NCBI GenBank assembly: GCA_030587365.1
Contig: JAUQZE010000003.1
Location: 186,001 to 250,000 of the forward strand
Length of the DNA stretch: 64,000 nucleotides
Source: Candidatus Freyarchaeota archaeon
GTDB lineage: Archaea; Asgardarchaeota; Jordiarchaeia; Jordiarchaeales; Jordiarchaeaceae
Direction: 5' to 3'
Positions 46,720-55,871 of this stretch are shown piece by piece. Below the pieces are notes generated by a model. The model searched no databases. It had not been told where the DNA came from and saw only the letters and a program-made list of their open reading frames with translations. Numbering within the stretch: the first letter of the stretch is position 1; the number at the start of each line of letters is the position of its first letter. The position numbers were made by a program, and so were the translations under genes.

Positions 46720-47436
46720 TCAGATAAGCAGAACATCTATAAGGAGGAGTTCAGAATCTCTATCAGCGGTAACATTGAAGGCTCGCTCATCGGTAATCAT
46801 TGCCGCACCTAGAGTGGGAACCTTATGATCATTAACCTTTACCGGTCCCCCCTCAAGGACATAAAGGTAGCAACCCCTGCCAGCTTTAAAAGTATGGTTC
46901 ACTATTTTCCCAGTCTCTAGGAAGCAGGAGTATACCTCGGCATCGGATTTTATTTTAAGGGCATCGGGGTGAGTGTTAGAAACTAGGGGCAGAAACTTAT
47001 TTGTTCTCTCCTCTTTCAACACTTTCTTCTGTTCCACAGAAGGCTCCAGGCCTCGGGCTGAGGGGGTGAACCACATCTGAATGAATCGCATGGGCGAATC
47101 TGGTAAATTGTTAATCTCGGAGTGCCACATACCTTTTCCAATAGTTGTGTGCTGAACCCAGCCCCTTTTGAGGATACCCCCTTTTCCGTGTTCATCCGCG
47201 TGGCGGAACTCCCCTTCAGCACAATAGGTCACTACCTCATTGTCACGGTGTGGGTGAAGAGGCCAGACGGCGCCTGGCGAGAGAGTATCGTCATTAAAGA
47301 CCCGCAGGGTGCCAAAATGCACAAATTTTGGATCATAGTATTGGTCAAAGGAAAAATGCCAGCGACCACTGAAAGTTCCATTCTCAATGTTTCCCCTAGC
47401 CTGGTAAATGCTCTCAGGTTTTCTAACAACAATCAT
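46720..47436 (-). CDS. Pirin-family bicupin protein
   Basis: 238 residues of the pirin family. The N-terminal cupin has the metal motif HPHRDNEVVTYCAEGEF followed by the HTTIGKGMWHSE segment, giving the three-His/one-Glu iron site. The second cupin (residues about 150-238) lacks ligands, as usual. Some pirins have quercetinase activity and others bind transcription factors; which applies here is unknown. GGCGGGAT precedes the ATG. Confidence 0.92.
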   Translation of the reverse strand: MIVVRKPESIYQARGNIENGTFSGRWHFSFDQYYDPKFVHFGTLRVFNDDTLSPGAVWPLHPHRDNEVVTYCAEGEFRHADEHGKGGILKRGWVQHTTIGKGMWHSEINNLPDSPMRFIQMWFTPSARGLEPSVEQKKVLKEERTNKFLPLVSNTHPDALKIKSDAEVYSCFLETGKIVNHTFKAGRGCYLYVLEGGPVKVNDHKVPTLGAAMITDERAFNVTADRDSELLLIDVLLI

Positions 47437-47558
47437 TATAATCCCGCCTATATACTATGATTTTTTTTAAACTATTAATTTACAATAATAAATTACTCAA
47501 TTTTACAGTATTTAAATGAGTGAGCGATTGCACAAACTACCCACATCTTTTAGACTAG

Positions 47559-47999
47559 CTAGGTTTGAGTTGTTTCTTTCAAAAGCTCTTGAGGTGTGAA
47601 AACCTTGAGTTCGGCTATTCTTTCAAAATGTTTTATGTTCTTGGTGATTAGAAGGAGCCTTTTTACTCTTGCTTGAGCACCTATGAAAACATCTCGTATT
47701 TCGAGAGCTAAACCTTTCTTTTCTAACTGCACGTAAATCTCTGAGGCATCGATTGCGGTTTGTTCATTAAATGAAAGTATTATTAAGTCGTTGAAAAGAT
47801 TGTTTGCTACACTCATCGCTTTTTCGGGATTGGGACTCAACCTAGCCCCATGATAAACCTCAAAAACAGTTATCGCGCTTACATAAGCCTCGTAGTATCT
47901 CTTTTCTATTCCGTTGAATATTTCAACAGCTACAGGTTGAGGTTTACGCTTAAGATAGTCTATAAGAACATCAGTGTCAAGCATTATTTTAGTTTCCAT
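47559..47999 (-). CDS. vapC: PIN-domain toxin of a VapBC pair
   Basis: 146 residues with the PIN nuclease fold. Catalytic acids are visible in MLDTDVLIDYLK, in VFEVYHGARL, and in ALEIRDVFIGAQ. VapC proteins cleave RNA, commonly tRNA or rRNA. It overlaps the end of vapB by 16 bases; the ATG at 47999 is preceded by AGGATGTGG. GTG at 48008 is an alternative. Confidence 0.9.
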   Translation of the reverse strand: METKIMLDTDVLIDYLKRKPQPVAVEIFNGIEKRYYEAYVSAITVFEVYHGARLSPNPEKAMSVANNLFNDLIILSFNEQTAIDASEIYVQLEKKGLALEIRDVFIGAQARVKRLLLITKNIKHFERIAELKVFTPQELLKETTQT

Positions 48000-48214
48000 G
48001 TTTTCCACATCCTTCTAACATCCTCCATAAAGTCCTCTGTGCTTTCGATATGGTCCCAAGCGCCAGCAAGCTCCCTGAGGGAAGGAGATTTGATAAAAAC
48101 AATTTTACCCTCCTCTTCCCTCACTATCAATTCGTCACCAACCTTCACATCAATTTTTTTACGAATCTCTAGAGGGATAGTGATCTGAAATTTTCTAGTA
48201 ACTTTAACCTTCAA
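47984..48214 (-). CDS. vapB: AbrB/MazE-type antitoxin of the VapBC pair
   Basis: 76 residues with the swapped-hairpin AbrB N terminus (KVTRKFQITIPLEIRKKIDVKVGDELIV) and a C-terminal toxin-binding tail ending in RRMWKTWKLK. It neutralises VapC and usually represses its own operon. Starts at TTG 48214 (TTG 48217 also possible) with GGAGGTATC just upstream. A perfect palindrome lies directly before it. Confidence 0.88.
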   Translation of the reverse strand: MKVKVTRKFQITIPLEIRKKIDVKVGDELIVREEEGKIVFIKSPSLRELAGAWDHIESTEDFMEDVRRMWKTWKLK

Positions 48215-48225
48215 CAAGATACCTC

Positions 48226-48246
48226 CGTACTACATATAGTAGTACG
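48226..48246 (-). promoter_or_regulatory. vapBC operator palindrome and adjacent TATA box
   Basis: CGTACTAC (48226-48233) and GTAGTACG (48239-48246) are perfect inverted arms around ATATA. The palindrome sits between the start region of vapB and a TTTATATATT TATA element (minus strand, 48247-48256). This is the expected place for VapB autorepression. Confidence 0.75.
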
Positions 48247-48641
48247 AATATATAAAAAGCTGTCTATCAACTCATATGAAGGTTTCCTAACCATCTCATT
48301 CAACTAGTTTAATAAGATGTTTCTTCCCCCATTGATAACTTATTGTCTTTGCTATTTTTTGATCAGGATTTTTTGACCCACCACTACAGGGGGCTATTAG
48401 AAGAATAAACTATAGTGAACCCTAGTTTTTGCTTTAAAAGGCGCTTCAAAAGAACTTTAGACCTCTTAAAATTTTTAACCCCACTAATTTCTATTTTTGG
48501 TTCACCCGGGATGCGTAACAATTCGTGATGCGTTCTGCTGCTTTGATTTCCTTCACCCTTTTTTGTAAAATTTAAAAAAGTGGTTAAAGATATATAATAA
48601 AATGATAATCGTATACTAAATCTGAAGGTGGAGGTAATATT
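48247..48641. promoter_or_regulatory. Divergent region between vapBC and the Fe-S gene
   Basis: Nearly 400 bases without a gene. AAGATATATAATAAAA at 48587-48602 is the likely TATA element for the Fe-S gene at 48642, and GAAGGTGGAGG lies at its ribosome binding position. Confidence 0.5.
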
Positions 48642-49670
48642 ATGTTTTACGAAGAAAAATGTACTCTTTGCGGAGAATGCCTGATGAAGTGCCCCTATTT
48701 AGCCTACCCCGAGGAAAAAGCCAAGGCAGAGTTTAAAAAATTAATCGAAGGTAAGCCCACGCCAGTGACCGCGGAGTGTATAACATGCGCCGCTTGCAAT
48801 ATGTTCTGTCCAGAGGGAGCCAACCCCTTTGACTTAATCAACGAGCGACAGGAGGAGACTGGAACATTTAAAGTCACCGATCAATCACTGGGAATGATGA
48901 GTATGGCTTCGCAGTTACCCAGCGAAGTTAAAAAGGGGAAGCCTGGAAAACCAGCCATTACTCTCTGTACTGTGGGAGATTTTCTACCCGGAGTTATTGA
49001 GGGACAGCTTTTCGATGGATTGACCGTTATTAAGGGAGGAGACTACTTCTGCAAAATCGGCTGGATACATGTGGGAAAGCCCAGCGAAGTTAAGAAGGGA
49101 ATCAAAGCCTTTGTGGATGACCTAGCCAAAACCGGTGCCAAGGAGATAATATGCTTCCACGACGACTGCTACGCCATGTTAACCACCAAAGCTAAAGAAT
49201 TTGGAGTAAAACTGCCATTCAAACCCATTCACATAATAGAGTATCTACGAGACTACGTTAAGGCTAATAAGAACAAGGTAAAGAAACTCAACATGAAGAT
49301 AGCCTACCAGCAGCCCTGCGCCTCAAGGTACACTTTCCAAAAGGACAAAATGCTTGACGAACTCTTCAAACTCATAGGCGTTGAGAGGGTGAAAAGAGAA
49401 TACGACAAAATGGGTGCCCTCTGCTGCGGCGGAACCATGGCGGCAATGGTTAACGTACCAAAAGAGAAGATAGAAGAATGGCGCATGAAGAACCTTATGG
49501 ACGCTAAGAAACATGGAGCAGAAGCGATGGTTTTCCTTTGTCCACTATGTGTTCTTAGTCTAAGGAGCAGAGCCAAAGCCCAAGAACTGGAGCCCTATAT
49601 ACTGAGCAACCTAGTACGATTAGCGCTAGGCGAAGAACTCACACAGGGAGGAGCAGGAAAGAAATTTTAA
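48642..49670 (+). CDS. Fe-S protein with N-terminal ferredoxin and CCG domain
   Basis: 342 residues. Two ferredoxin clusters are seen as CTLCGECLMKCPYL and CITCAACNMFCPEG. The rest is a CCG-type region with ICFHDDCY, QQPCASRY, ALCCGGTMAA and CPLCVLS, which in relatives bind a 4Fe-4S cluster. Domain order resembles the combination of HdrC and HdrB. The natural partner may be one of the FAD oxidases of this window, but it is a single gene on the plus strand. Confidence 0.88.
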   Translation: MFYEEKCTLCGECLMKCPYLAYPEEKAKAEFKKLIEGKPTPVTAECITCAACNMFCPEGANPFDLINERQEETGTFKVTDQSLGMMSMASQLPSEVKKGKPGKPAITLCTVGDFLPGVIEGQLFDGLTVIKGGDYFCKIGWIHVGKPSEVKKGIKAFVDDLAKTGAKEIICFHDDCYAMLTTKAKEFGVKLPFKPIHIIEYLRDYVKANKNKVKKLNMKIAYQQPCASRYTFQKDKMLDELFKLIGVERVKREYDKMGALCCGGTMAAMVNVPKEKIEEWRMKNLMDAKKHGAEAMVFLCPLCVLSLRSRAKAQELEPYILSNLVRLALGEELTQGGAGKKF

Positions 49671-49985
49671 CAGACACTATCCTGACGAACTATAAAACAA
49701 TAATTTCCGGCTCAATTACATTTCAATGGGGGAAAACCTCAATAATCGAAATAATGGAAATGGAGAGAAACGAATCAGATTCGTAAAAACCCTCCAAAGG
49801 AACTCCCCTCTTTTTTATATTTCCTAAAAAATACAAATTCAGCTTTCTCCATAGAAATTTTGAAAACCTACGCAAGTTTCTGTGGTTGCTAAATACCTCT
49901 AAGTGTTTACGCAGCGACTGCCCACTCGGCAACTTTATAATAAAAAGAAGGGTTTGGATTGCAGCCCTTTTAATATGAGCGTTTC
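49671..49985. other. Convergent intergenic region
   Basis: No gene seen. CTCCCCTCTTTTTTATATTT near 49803-49822 is a likely terminator for the plus-strand Fe-S gene. Confidence 0.45.
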
Positions 49986-51170
49986 TTAGGCACCCATCGA
50001 CTTTCTAACCAGTTGTATAACATCGTACATCATCAGTTTGGAGTTGTACTTGTTTATAGCATCCTCAAGATTACGCCAGCAGAAAGGACAGGCAGACACT
50101 ATAACTTCCACCCCTAGCTTTTCGGCTTCCATTACCCTCTGGTTAGCAACCTCAACCGACCAATCGCCGTAACCCGATTTTACTCCACCTCCAGATCCGC
50201 AGCACCAAGAGTTTTGTCTATTTCGGGGCATTTCAACCACTTCAATTCCCGGTATCTTTTTGAGCACATTCCTCGGTGATTCATACACAAGCATGTGTCT
50301 TCCCAAGTGGCAGGGGTCGTGGTAGGTTACTTTCATTTTGACCTCATTGGGGAGTTCTATTTCCCCGTTTTTTATCATGTTTTCCAGAAGCTGTGTGGTG
50401 TGTATGACCTCAAACTCGTGCTTGGAACTGAGAAGCCAGTCGTATTCTTCCAAGTAGTCCTTTTTCCAGGCTCTGAAGCATCCCGAACAGGTGGTCACTA
50501 TTTTTTTGGCACCTGTTTTATTGGCTTCTTGGATGTTGTGTTGAGCTATCTGAGACGCTGAGACATAATCCGTTTTCCACTGTCCGGTTCTGAGCAGGGG
50601 AGAGGAGCAGCACCACTCGTCTTTCATTATGGTGAAATTCACGCCGGCTTTCTTGAAAACCGCGACGGTGTCTTGTGCCAGAACCTTCTGTCGGTAAGCT
50701 GAGGTGCAGCCCACAAAGTAAACAGTTTCCGACTTCTCTGGAAGACTGATTTCTTTAGGTAACCAGTCCCACCTTGTGCTGTGAGGTTCAAGGTAGGGGT
50801 TGTGTTCCTTGCCGAGGTGTACACCGAAGTCCCTCTGACGGCCGGGAAGTGTAACCCCCGCGTTAACGGCTTCAGCTCTGGTCGCCTCAATTATTTTTAG
50901 TATACTGTCCTTTATCGGGTAGATGCATTGGGTGGAGCAGTTTCCACAGGTTTGACAGGCAAAAAGTATGTCTACTATCTCATCCTCAAGACCGAACTCC
51001 TCCTCAGACACCCCTCTAGCCATCCACATCCTACCGCCACCCGTAAAAGTTTCGAATTTATATTTGACGTATGAGGGACAATTCTGATAAAACAGGTTGG
51101 GGCCGGTAGTTCTACAGTACTGGCATTTGTAGCATCGGTGTAGTATATCCTTATGTTTTTCTAAAACCAT
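49986..51170 (-). CDS. CCG-domain Fe-S oxidoreductase subunit (second set)
   Basis: 394 residues from the chosen Met; the frame opens at GTG 51182. Ferredoxin-type motifs near the N terminus are CYKCQYCRTTGPN and CQTCGNCSTQCIYP. Two CCG units follow (FVGCTSAYR, EWCCSSP and CSGCFRAW, then DPCHLGRH, SWCCGSGGG and CPFCWRN). AGGTGATG before ATAAAAATG supports the start. It overlaps or abuts the FAD oxidase gene upstream, so the two form one operon. Homologous in layout to 38008. Confidence 0.88.
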   Translation of the reverse strand: MVLEKHKDILHRCYKCQYCRTTGPNLFYQNCPSYVKYKFETFTGGGRMWMARGVSEEEFGLEDEIVDILFACQTCGNCSTQCIYPIKDSILKIIEATRAEAVNAGVTLPGRQRDFGVHLGKEHNPYLEPHSTRWDWLPKEISLPEKSETVYFVGCTSAYRQKVLAQDTVAVFKKAGVNFTIMKDEWCCSSPLLRTGQWKTDYVSASQIAQHNIQEANKTGAKKIVTTCSGCFRAWKKDYLEEYDWLLSSKHEFEVIHTTQLLENMIKNGEIELPNEVKMKVTYHDPCHLGRHMLVYESPRNVLKKIPGIEVVEMPRNRQNSWCCGSGGGVKSGYGDWSVEVANQRVMEAEKLGVEVIVSACPFCWRNLEDAINKYNSKLMMYDVIQLVRKSMGA

Positions 51171-51182
51171 TTTTATCATCAC

Positions 51183-52631
51183 CTATAGACCCCATTGTCC
51201 GGGTGCCATTATTCCATTGGGATCTAGTAGTGTTTTTATCTTTTTCATGAGGTTGACGAATTCGGGGTCTGCGTGTTCTAAAACAACCTTCTGGACAGTG
51301 GGGGAGGGTTTCCAAGGCACGCCACCAAGGTTTATAGCCATATCACATATTTCTTTTAAGACATTTAGCAGTTTTTCGACCATCTCGGGGTTTTTCTTAT
51401 CGAAAGGGAAGGCATACATGATACCTGTTACATGCCCTGTTCTGAAGGGTCTAGCCACATGCAGATACTGGAATCCGTACCTTTTCGCAATTTCTACCCC
51501 CTTCTTGTAGGCTGTTCCCATCGCTTCCGTGGGAATGTAGCATCCCAGATACTCCGCCCCTCCACCTAACATCAAGTCCATAAACGCTAAGGGCTGAGGA
51601 ACCATCAGCATCCCTATTTTTAGCAAGAGGGGAGCTTCGAATTCCTCAACCTTAACACCCTCTTCTAGAGCTTTTTCGATTATTTCTCCCACCTTCCGTT
51701 TCTTTAGGTCTAATTCCTCCTGTGATTTCCCGCTCAGAATGACATCCATAGTAATTTCCGGCATGCCTTCGGGTTTCTCTGGCGTGTAGAATCGCTTCGT
51801 ACTGGTGCCAGTCCAACTGTTAATGTATATGTCCTCGCAGGCTTCGCTCTTGGTTAGTTTTAAGAGGATTTCAACAGTATCCTCAACCCTATCGATTTTG
51901 TAGAACATGGCATCTCGAATACTCGGCTTCGGCCAGAGCTGAATGGAAGCCTTAGTTATGATGCCCGTTGCTCCGAACCAGCCCAGAAAGAGACCCATGA
52001 AGTCGGGGAGACAGTACTTAGTAAACCAAGACTTGCCCAAAGCACAGGACCCAGTTCTTATAACCTCACCCGTGGGCAGAACTACCTCCAAACCGTTCAC
52101 CATGTCCGAGCTTACACCCTGTCCTAGGGAAATCTGCCCTGCCCCGTATATTATTGCGTTAGAGATCACACCCACCGACTGCGGAGCATGAGGCTGGCAA
52201 AACCAGAGATTAGGATAATTATCCTCCAAGAAGGTTTTGAGCTGACCCGTGGTTACGCCGCACTCGACAACCGCGTACATCGAATCCTCGTTCACTTCGA
52301 TTATTTTGTCCATTCTCTTCAGATCCAGCAGGATACCTCCCCCATAGGGTATCGCCAGTCCGGAAAGCGTAAGACCGCCTGCTCGTGGGGTGACCGGGAT
52401 CTTTTCACGGTTGGCTAGCCGTAGGATTTCCTGAATCTCTTCCACAGTCCCGGGCATGACCACAAACTTGGGGGTACATGACTCCTCCGCGCTGGGGTCG
52501 CTGGAATAATAGTAGCGTTCCTCTATCCTATCAGTGACAAAATTTTTCCCTACTATTTTCTCAAGAGACTTAAGAATACGGGAATTGCTGGCATCGACAA
52601 GTTTTTTTTCGGGCAACCACATTCCCTCCAT
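51183..52631 (-). CDS. FAD-binding oxidase subunit (GlcD-like, second set)
   Basis: About 482 residues from Met at 52631; the frame is open further upstream but that part is not protein-like. FAD region: PKFVVMPGTVEEIQEIL, VTPRAGGLTLSGLAIPYGGG and MYAVVECGVTTGQLK. C-terminal end: KTLLDPNGIMAPGQWGL, typical of the family. Enzymes of this type oxidise D-2-hydroxyacids. Its stop TAG adjoins the next start, so the CCG gene is co-transcribed. A GGAGGG lies within the first codons, so ATG 52622 is an alternative start. Confidence 0.9.
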   Translation of the reverse strand: MEGMWLPEKKLVDASNSRILKSLEKIVGKNFVTDRIEERYYYSSDPSAEESCTPKFVVMPGTVEEIQEILRLANREKIPVTPRAGGLTLSGLAIPYGGGILLDLKRMDKIIEVNEDSMYAVVECGVTTGQLKTFLEDNYPNLWFCQPHAPQSVGVISNAIIYGAGQISLGQGVSSDMVNGLEVVLPTGEVIRTGSCALGKSWFTKYCLPDFMGLFLGWFGATGIITKASIQLWPKPSIRDAMFYKIDRVEDTVEILLKLTKSEACEDIYINSWTGTSTKRFYTPEKPEGMPEITMDVILSGKSQEELDLKKRKVGEIIEKALEEGVKVEEFEAPLLLKIGMLMVPQPLAFMDLMLGGGAEYLGCYIPTEAMGTAYKKGVEIAKRYGFQYLHVARPFRTGHVTGIMYAFPFDKKNPEMVEKLLNVLKEICDMAINLGGVPWKPSPTVQKVVLEHADPEFVNLMKKIKTLLDPNGIMAPGQWGL

Positions 52632-52919
52632 ATCTAAAAATTTAGAGAAGCACAAGTGTTGATGTATTGTAAGTCTTGTGTAAAGATACTTTACGTTAAA
52701 CAAAGTATTTAAAGTTGATTTCAATAAGGCCACGGAAACCTATTGTTAACATAGTGTAGGTAATCACAAAAATTAATCAATATTAAATAAAACATGGACC
52801 AAGACTATAGGGGGGATAGCCAGATAAGTAATGCTATGATTTCACTACACTAATTTTAGGCCCCTCTCTCACTATTACCCAACTATATTTAGTGAGCCAA
52901 AAAAAAAGAGAAAAAGGGG
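52632..52919. other. Intergenic region upstream of the second GlcD operon
   Basis: AT-rich sequence carrying the operon promoter. No gene or repeat stands out. A long A tract followed by AGAGAAAAAGGGG near 52900-52919 acts as a T-rich signal on the minus strand for the relic beyond it. Confidence 0.35.
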
Positions 52920-53006
52920 TTATTTGATGGTGCCTTTCGCTGTTTCCATTGCCCTCATTATTGTGTCCGTGAATTTTTCGGGGTTATATTTTGGATTTCG
53001 TATCCC
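52920..53006 (-). pseudogene. C-terminal relic of an unidentified gene
   Basis: A 28-codon tail, RNPKYNPEKFTDTIMRAM then ETAKGTIK followed by a stop, looks like a genuine protein end with a T-rich terminator behind it. A stop lies directly upstream in frame. The parent gene is not recognised. Confidence 0.3.
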
Positions 53007-53101
53007 TTAAACAGCGCAGCCTTAACCACAAAACTGATATATATAAAAAATATAAATAGCACAAATGCAGTAAAAAATTCAAAAGAGTAGGAGGTTGGAG
53101 G

Positions 53102-53841
53102 TTGGCAAGAGCAGCACTCTTAACGGGTACAGCTGGAGGAACTATTGGTTCCATAGCGGCAGGCCTAGGGGTAATATGGAGCATAATATTTATGACTTTT
53201 GCAGTGGAACTTTGGAATTACATGCAATATTTGGCAACGTCTTATACTCCGTTGATAATTTTTTTCATTCCTTATCCGCCTTCTAGCGTTTTGTTCAGTA
53301 GCCTATTACTTATGGTTTCTTTGCTTCTCATTGTAGCAGGTGTTCTCAGTGGTGTGGGTTTCTACGGTGTTTACAAAATTGGCGGAGGGGCTATGGGCAT
53401 GGTGGGCCTCATCTTTGCTATTGCAGGAAGCGTGGAGTCTTGTTTATAATTATGGGAGTTTTGACACAATCGTATACGTGGATTCTAAAAACTTATATCT
53501 TAGTCCCCTTTCCACCATTTTACTACCCATTTTTCTACATGCCGGTGTCTACGCCGAATTATGGTTTTATCTGGATAGGTTTTATAATACTCACAGTTAC
53601 CTTCATTATGCTCGGTGCAGCTAGTATTGCAGTACGCGGAGAAACTGGAAATTCCTCAGCGTCTACATCTGCGGGAATCGTAGGCATTATTGGTGCTTGC
53701 TTTCTAGTTCCATTTGGTCTTATAATGGTCGTACCAGCAGTCCCTTGGCTCGCGGGCGTCTTTACTCTTGTCGGATTCGCACTGATAATGGTAGCTTTCA
53801 TACTTTGGGCCGTAGTTTTCTTTTCCTCCAGAGAAATGTAG
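53102..53841 (+). pseudogene. Tetraspan-type membrane protein, frameshifted copy
   Basis: This copy is homologous throughout to the intact gene at 54332. It has five or six membrane helices, beginning ALLTGTAGGTIGSIAAGLGV. After FAIAGSV the frame breaks at 53433/53434, where four bases (TATC in the paralog) are missing. Coding resumes in another frame from about 53435 with FIIMGVLTQSY to the matching end FFSSREM. A true deletion is likelier than a homopolymer error. Start at TTG 53102 behind AGGAGGTTGG. Two half proteins are possible but unlikely to be useful. Confidence 0.85.
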
Positions 53842-54331
53842 TCTCATCGGATGGAAATATTAAAACTATTCCCATTCTTTTTTTGTTCACGGTCAATCTA
53901 CCCAATTTGGAGTCGTGAAGTACTCGCCTAGATTATTTGAAGGCTGCGTGTTGCGTGAGAATATTAATAAATCTTAAGTTATAGGATTGGGGTTAGGATA
54001 TGGGGAGTTAATGTGGTACTTGGCAAACCATTCACACTCTTTTTTACTTATTGCCAAATCGCCCCCCCTTTGTCCGACTCTGGTTTTTTCAAGTGCTCAG
54101 AACCATGCCCAGGGTTGAACCTCCTGCTCAGCACTCGGCATATTATTTTCGGACGATAAAAACATGGTTGCGGTGAGAGAAATCCAGTACGCTTAAAACC
54201 GGACTCCCCAAGCGTCATCCAGTAAGGAGGATTCACTCCGCAGAATACTGCAAAAGTGCAGGAATAGTAAACCTAATATATAATAAAAGTAAAATAAAGT
54301 ATTATATATCAAGAGAAGAGGAGGTTGGAAA
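53842..54331. repeat. Duplicated intergenic sequence with remnant of the isf start
   Basis: Sequence at 53913-54030 parallels 55160-55270: GAAGTACT, ATTATTTGA, GAGAATATTAATAAATCT, GGGGAGTTAAT and GTACTTGGCA recur in order. The latter part corresponds to the ribosome binding site and the first codons of the flavoprotein gene at 55249. After that the copy is lost. The following part (54050-54230) is more GC-rich and holds no recognisable gene. Confidence 0.65.
53871..53885 (+). terminator. T-tract terminator after the broken membrane gene
   Basis: CCCATTCTTTTTTTG matches the C-rich/T-tract signal behind other genes. Confidence 0.4.
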
Positions 54332-55090
54332 ATGTCTAGAGGTGCACTATTAACTGGTACAGCAGGAGGGATAGTTGGATCCGTAACGGCTGGCGTGGGG
54401 ATAATATGGAGCATAGTATTTATGATATTTTCAGTGGACCTTTTTAATTACATAGGATACCTTCAGCAGAGCGCTATTAGTTTTAGCCCCTATGCTTTTT
54501 TAAACATTTTGATCTTTCCTTATCCGTCTTCTGGTGCTTTGTTCAATAACTTTTTGCTTATAGTGTCTATGCTTCTCGTTGTGAGCAGTATTCTCCTTGG
54601 TGTGGGTTTCTACGGTGTGTACTCAGCAGGCGGCGGTGCCATGGGTGTTGTGGGGCTTGTCTCTGCTATTGCAGGAACCGTTATCGGAGTCTTGATCATA
54701 ATTATGGGAGTTTTAACACCTACGCAAAGGTTTGTACAAATTCCAATTTATCTCATATTTCCACCTATGTGGTATATACCCTATATCTGGTGGCCTGTAC
54801 CTGTTCCGAATTATTTGGTTATCTGGATTGGTTTTATAGTACTTGCAGTTACCTTCATCGTGCTTGGTGCGTCTAGTATTGCTGTACGGGGAACGACCGC
54901 AAATTCCTCAGCGTCTGTAGCTGCGGGAATCTTGGCCATCATTGGTGCTTGCTTTTTATTCCCATTCGGTTTAGTGATGATCGTAGCAGTCCCTTGGCTC
55001 GCGGGTGTTTTCACTCTTATTGCCTTCGCGCTGATAACCGTTGCTTTTATGCTTTGGGCCGTAGTTTTCTTTTCCTCTAGGGAGATTTAA
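54332..55090 (+). CDS. Multi-spanning membrane protein, intact copy
   Basis: 252 residues with five to six membrane helices: GTAGGIVGSVTAGVGIIWSIVFMIF, NNFLLIVSMLLVVSSILLGVGFYGVY, GVVGLVSAIAGTVIGVLIIIMGVL, LVIWIGFIVLAVTFIVLGASSIAVRG, ILAIIGACFLFPFGLVMIVAVPWLAGVFTLIAF and the last one near the C terminus. The stretch of GG-rich small residues recalls DUF-type glycine-zipper proteins. GAGGAGG precedes the ATG. A broken copy lies directly upstream. Function unknown. Confidence 0.8.
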   Translation: MSRGALLTGTAGGIVGSVTAGVGIIWSIVFMIFSVDLFNYIGYLQQSAISFSPYAFLNILIFPYPSSGALFNNFLLIVSMLLVVSSILLGVGFYGVYSAGGGAMGVVGLVSAIAGTVIGVLIIIMGVLTPTQRFVQIPIYLIFPPMWYIPYIWWPVPVPNYLVIWIGFIVLAVTFIVLGASSIAVRGTTANSSASVAAGILAIIGACFLFPFGLVMIVAVPWLAGVFTLIAFALITVAFMLWAVVFFSSREI

Positions 55091-55117
55091 CCACCTAGAA
55101 AGAAATGCTTAATCTTA

Positions 55118-55136
55118 CTCCCCTCTTTTTTTTATT
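55118..55136 (+). terminator. C-rich/T-tract terminator
   Basis: CTCCCCTCTTTTTTTTATT follows the intact membrane-protein gene by about 30 bases. Confidence 0.5.
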
Positions 55137-55248
55137 ATCAAACTGCTCAGTTGGCAGTCTTGAAGTACTGTCTTGGACTATTTGAGAGCTGCTATTTGTG
55201 TGAGAATATTAATAAATCTTGAAAAATTATAAAATATGAGGAGTTAAT

Positions 55249-55839
55249 TTGATACTTGGCATTTGTGGGAGTCCGAGGAAAAAAGCAACGGAACATGTGT
55301 TGAGAGAAGCTTTGAAAATGCTGGAAGAAAAGGGATTTGAAACACAGTTTTTCAGCGTTAGAGACAAAAACATAGGCCCCTGCCAGCACTGCGATTACTG
55401 CTTAAAAAACAAAGAGTGCAAATTTAAAGACGACATGTACGAGCTCTACCCTCTGCTCAGGGATGCTCAAGGAATAATTTTCGCTACCCCGGTATACAAT
55501 GGTGCCCTCAGCGCACAAACCAAGGTTATCATGGATCGATGCCGAGCTTTGCTCGCAGCAGACCGCAACGTTTTCCAATATAAAGCGGGTATGGCAATTG
55601 CGGTCGGGGGTGACAGAATGGGTGGACAGGAACTGGCGATACAGCAAATCATAACGTTTTACGTCCTTAATGGAATTATACCGGTAAGTGGCGGCTCCTT
55701 TGGGGCAAACCTAGGGGCGACCTTTTGGTCAAAGGACACTCTGGAAGGCGTGAAGGAGGATGAGGAGGGGTTCAGGAGTTTGAGTAAGACTGTTAAAAAG
55801 TTTGCCAAGTTCTTGGAGAAATTCGCGGTTAAGGAATAA
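55249..55839 (+). CDS. Iron-sulfur flavoprotein (Isf family)
   Basis: 196 residues of the flavodoxin-like fold. FMN-binding GSPRKKATEHVLREAL opens the protein, and a compact cysteine cluster CQHCDYCLKNKEC (C-x2-C-x2-C-x5-C) is the Isf 4Fe-4S motif. PVYNGALSAQTKVIMDR belongs to the dimer/FMN region. Isf proteins reduce oxygen or peroxide using ferredoxin. The start is TTG at 55249 behind GAGGAG. The AfpA-like gene follows by 32 bases, an association also known from Archaeoglobus. Confidence 0.88.
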   Translation: MILGICGSPRKKATEHVLREALKMLEEKGFETQFFSVRDKNIGPCQHCDYCLKNKECKFKDDMYELYPLLRDAQGIIFATPVYNGALSAQTKVIMDRCRALLAADRNVFQYKAGMAIAVGGDRMGGQELAIQQIITFYVLNGIIPVSGGSFGANLGATFWSKDTLEGVKEDEEGFRSLSKTVKKFAKFLEKFAVKE

Positions 55840-55871
55840 TACTTGGTTTAAGATTCTTTATGGAGGGAAAA

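Noticed and set aside
54050..54236. GC-rich block with a T-arm-like sequence (CAGGGTTGAACCTCCTG)
   Set aside because: The loop has G instead of C in the TTC position and no acceptor or anticodon arm can be formed around it on either strand, so it is not a tRNA.
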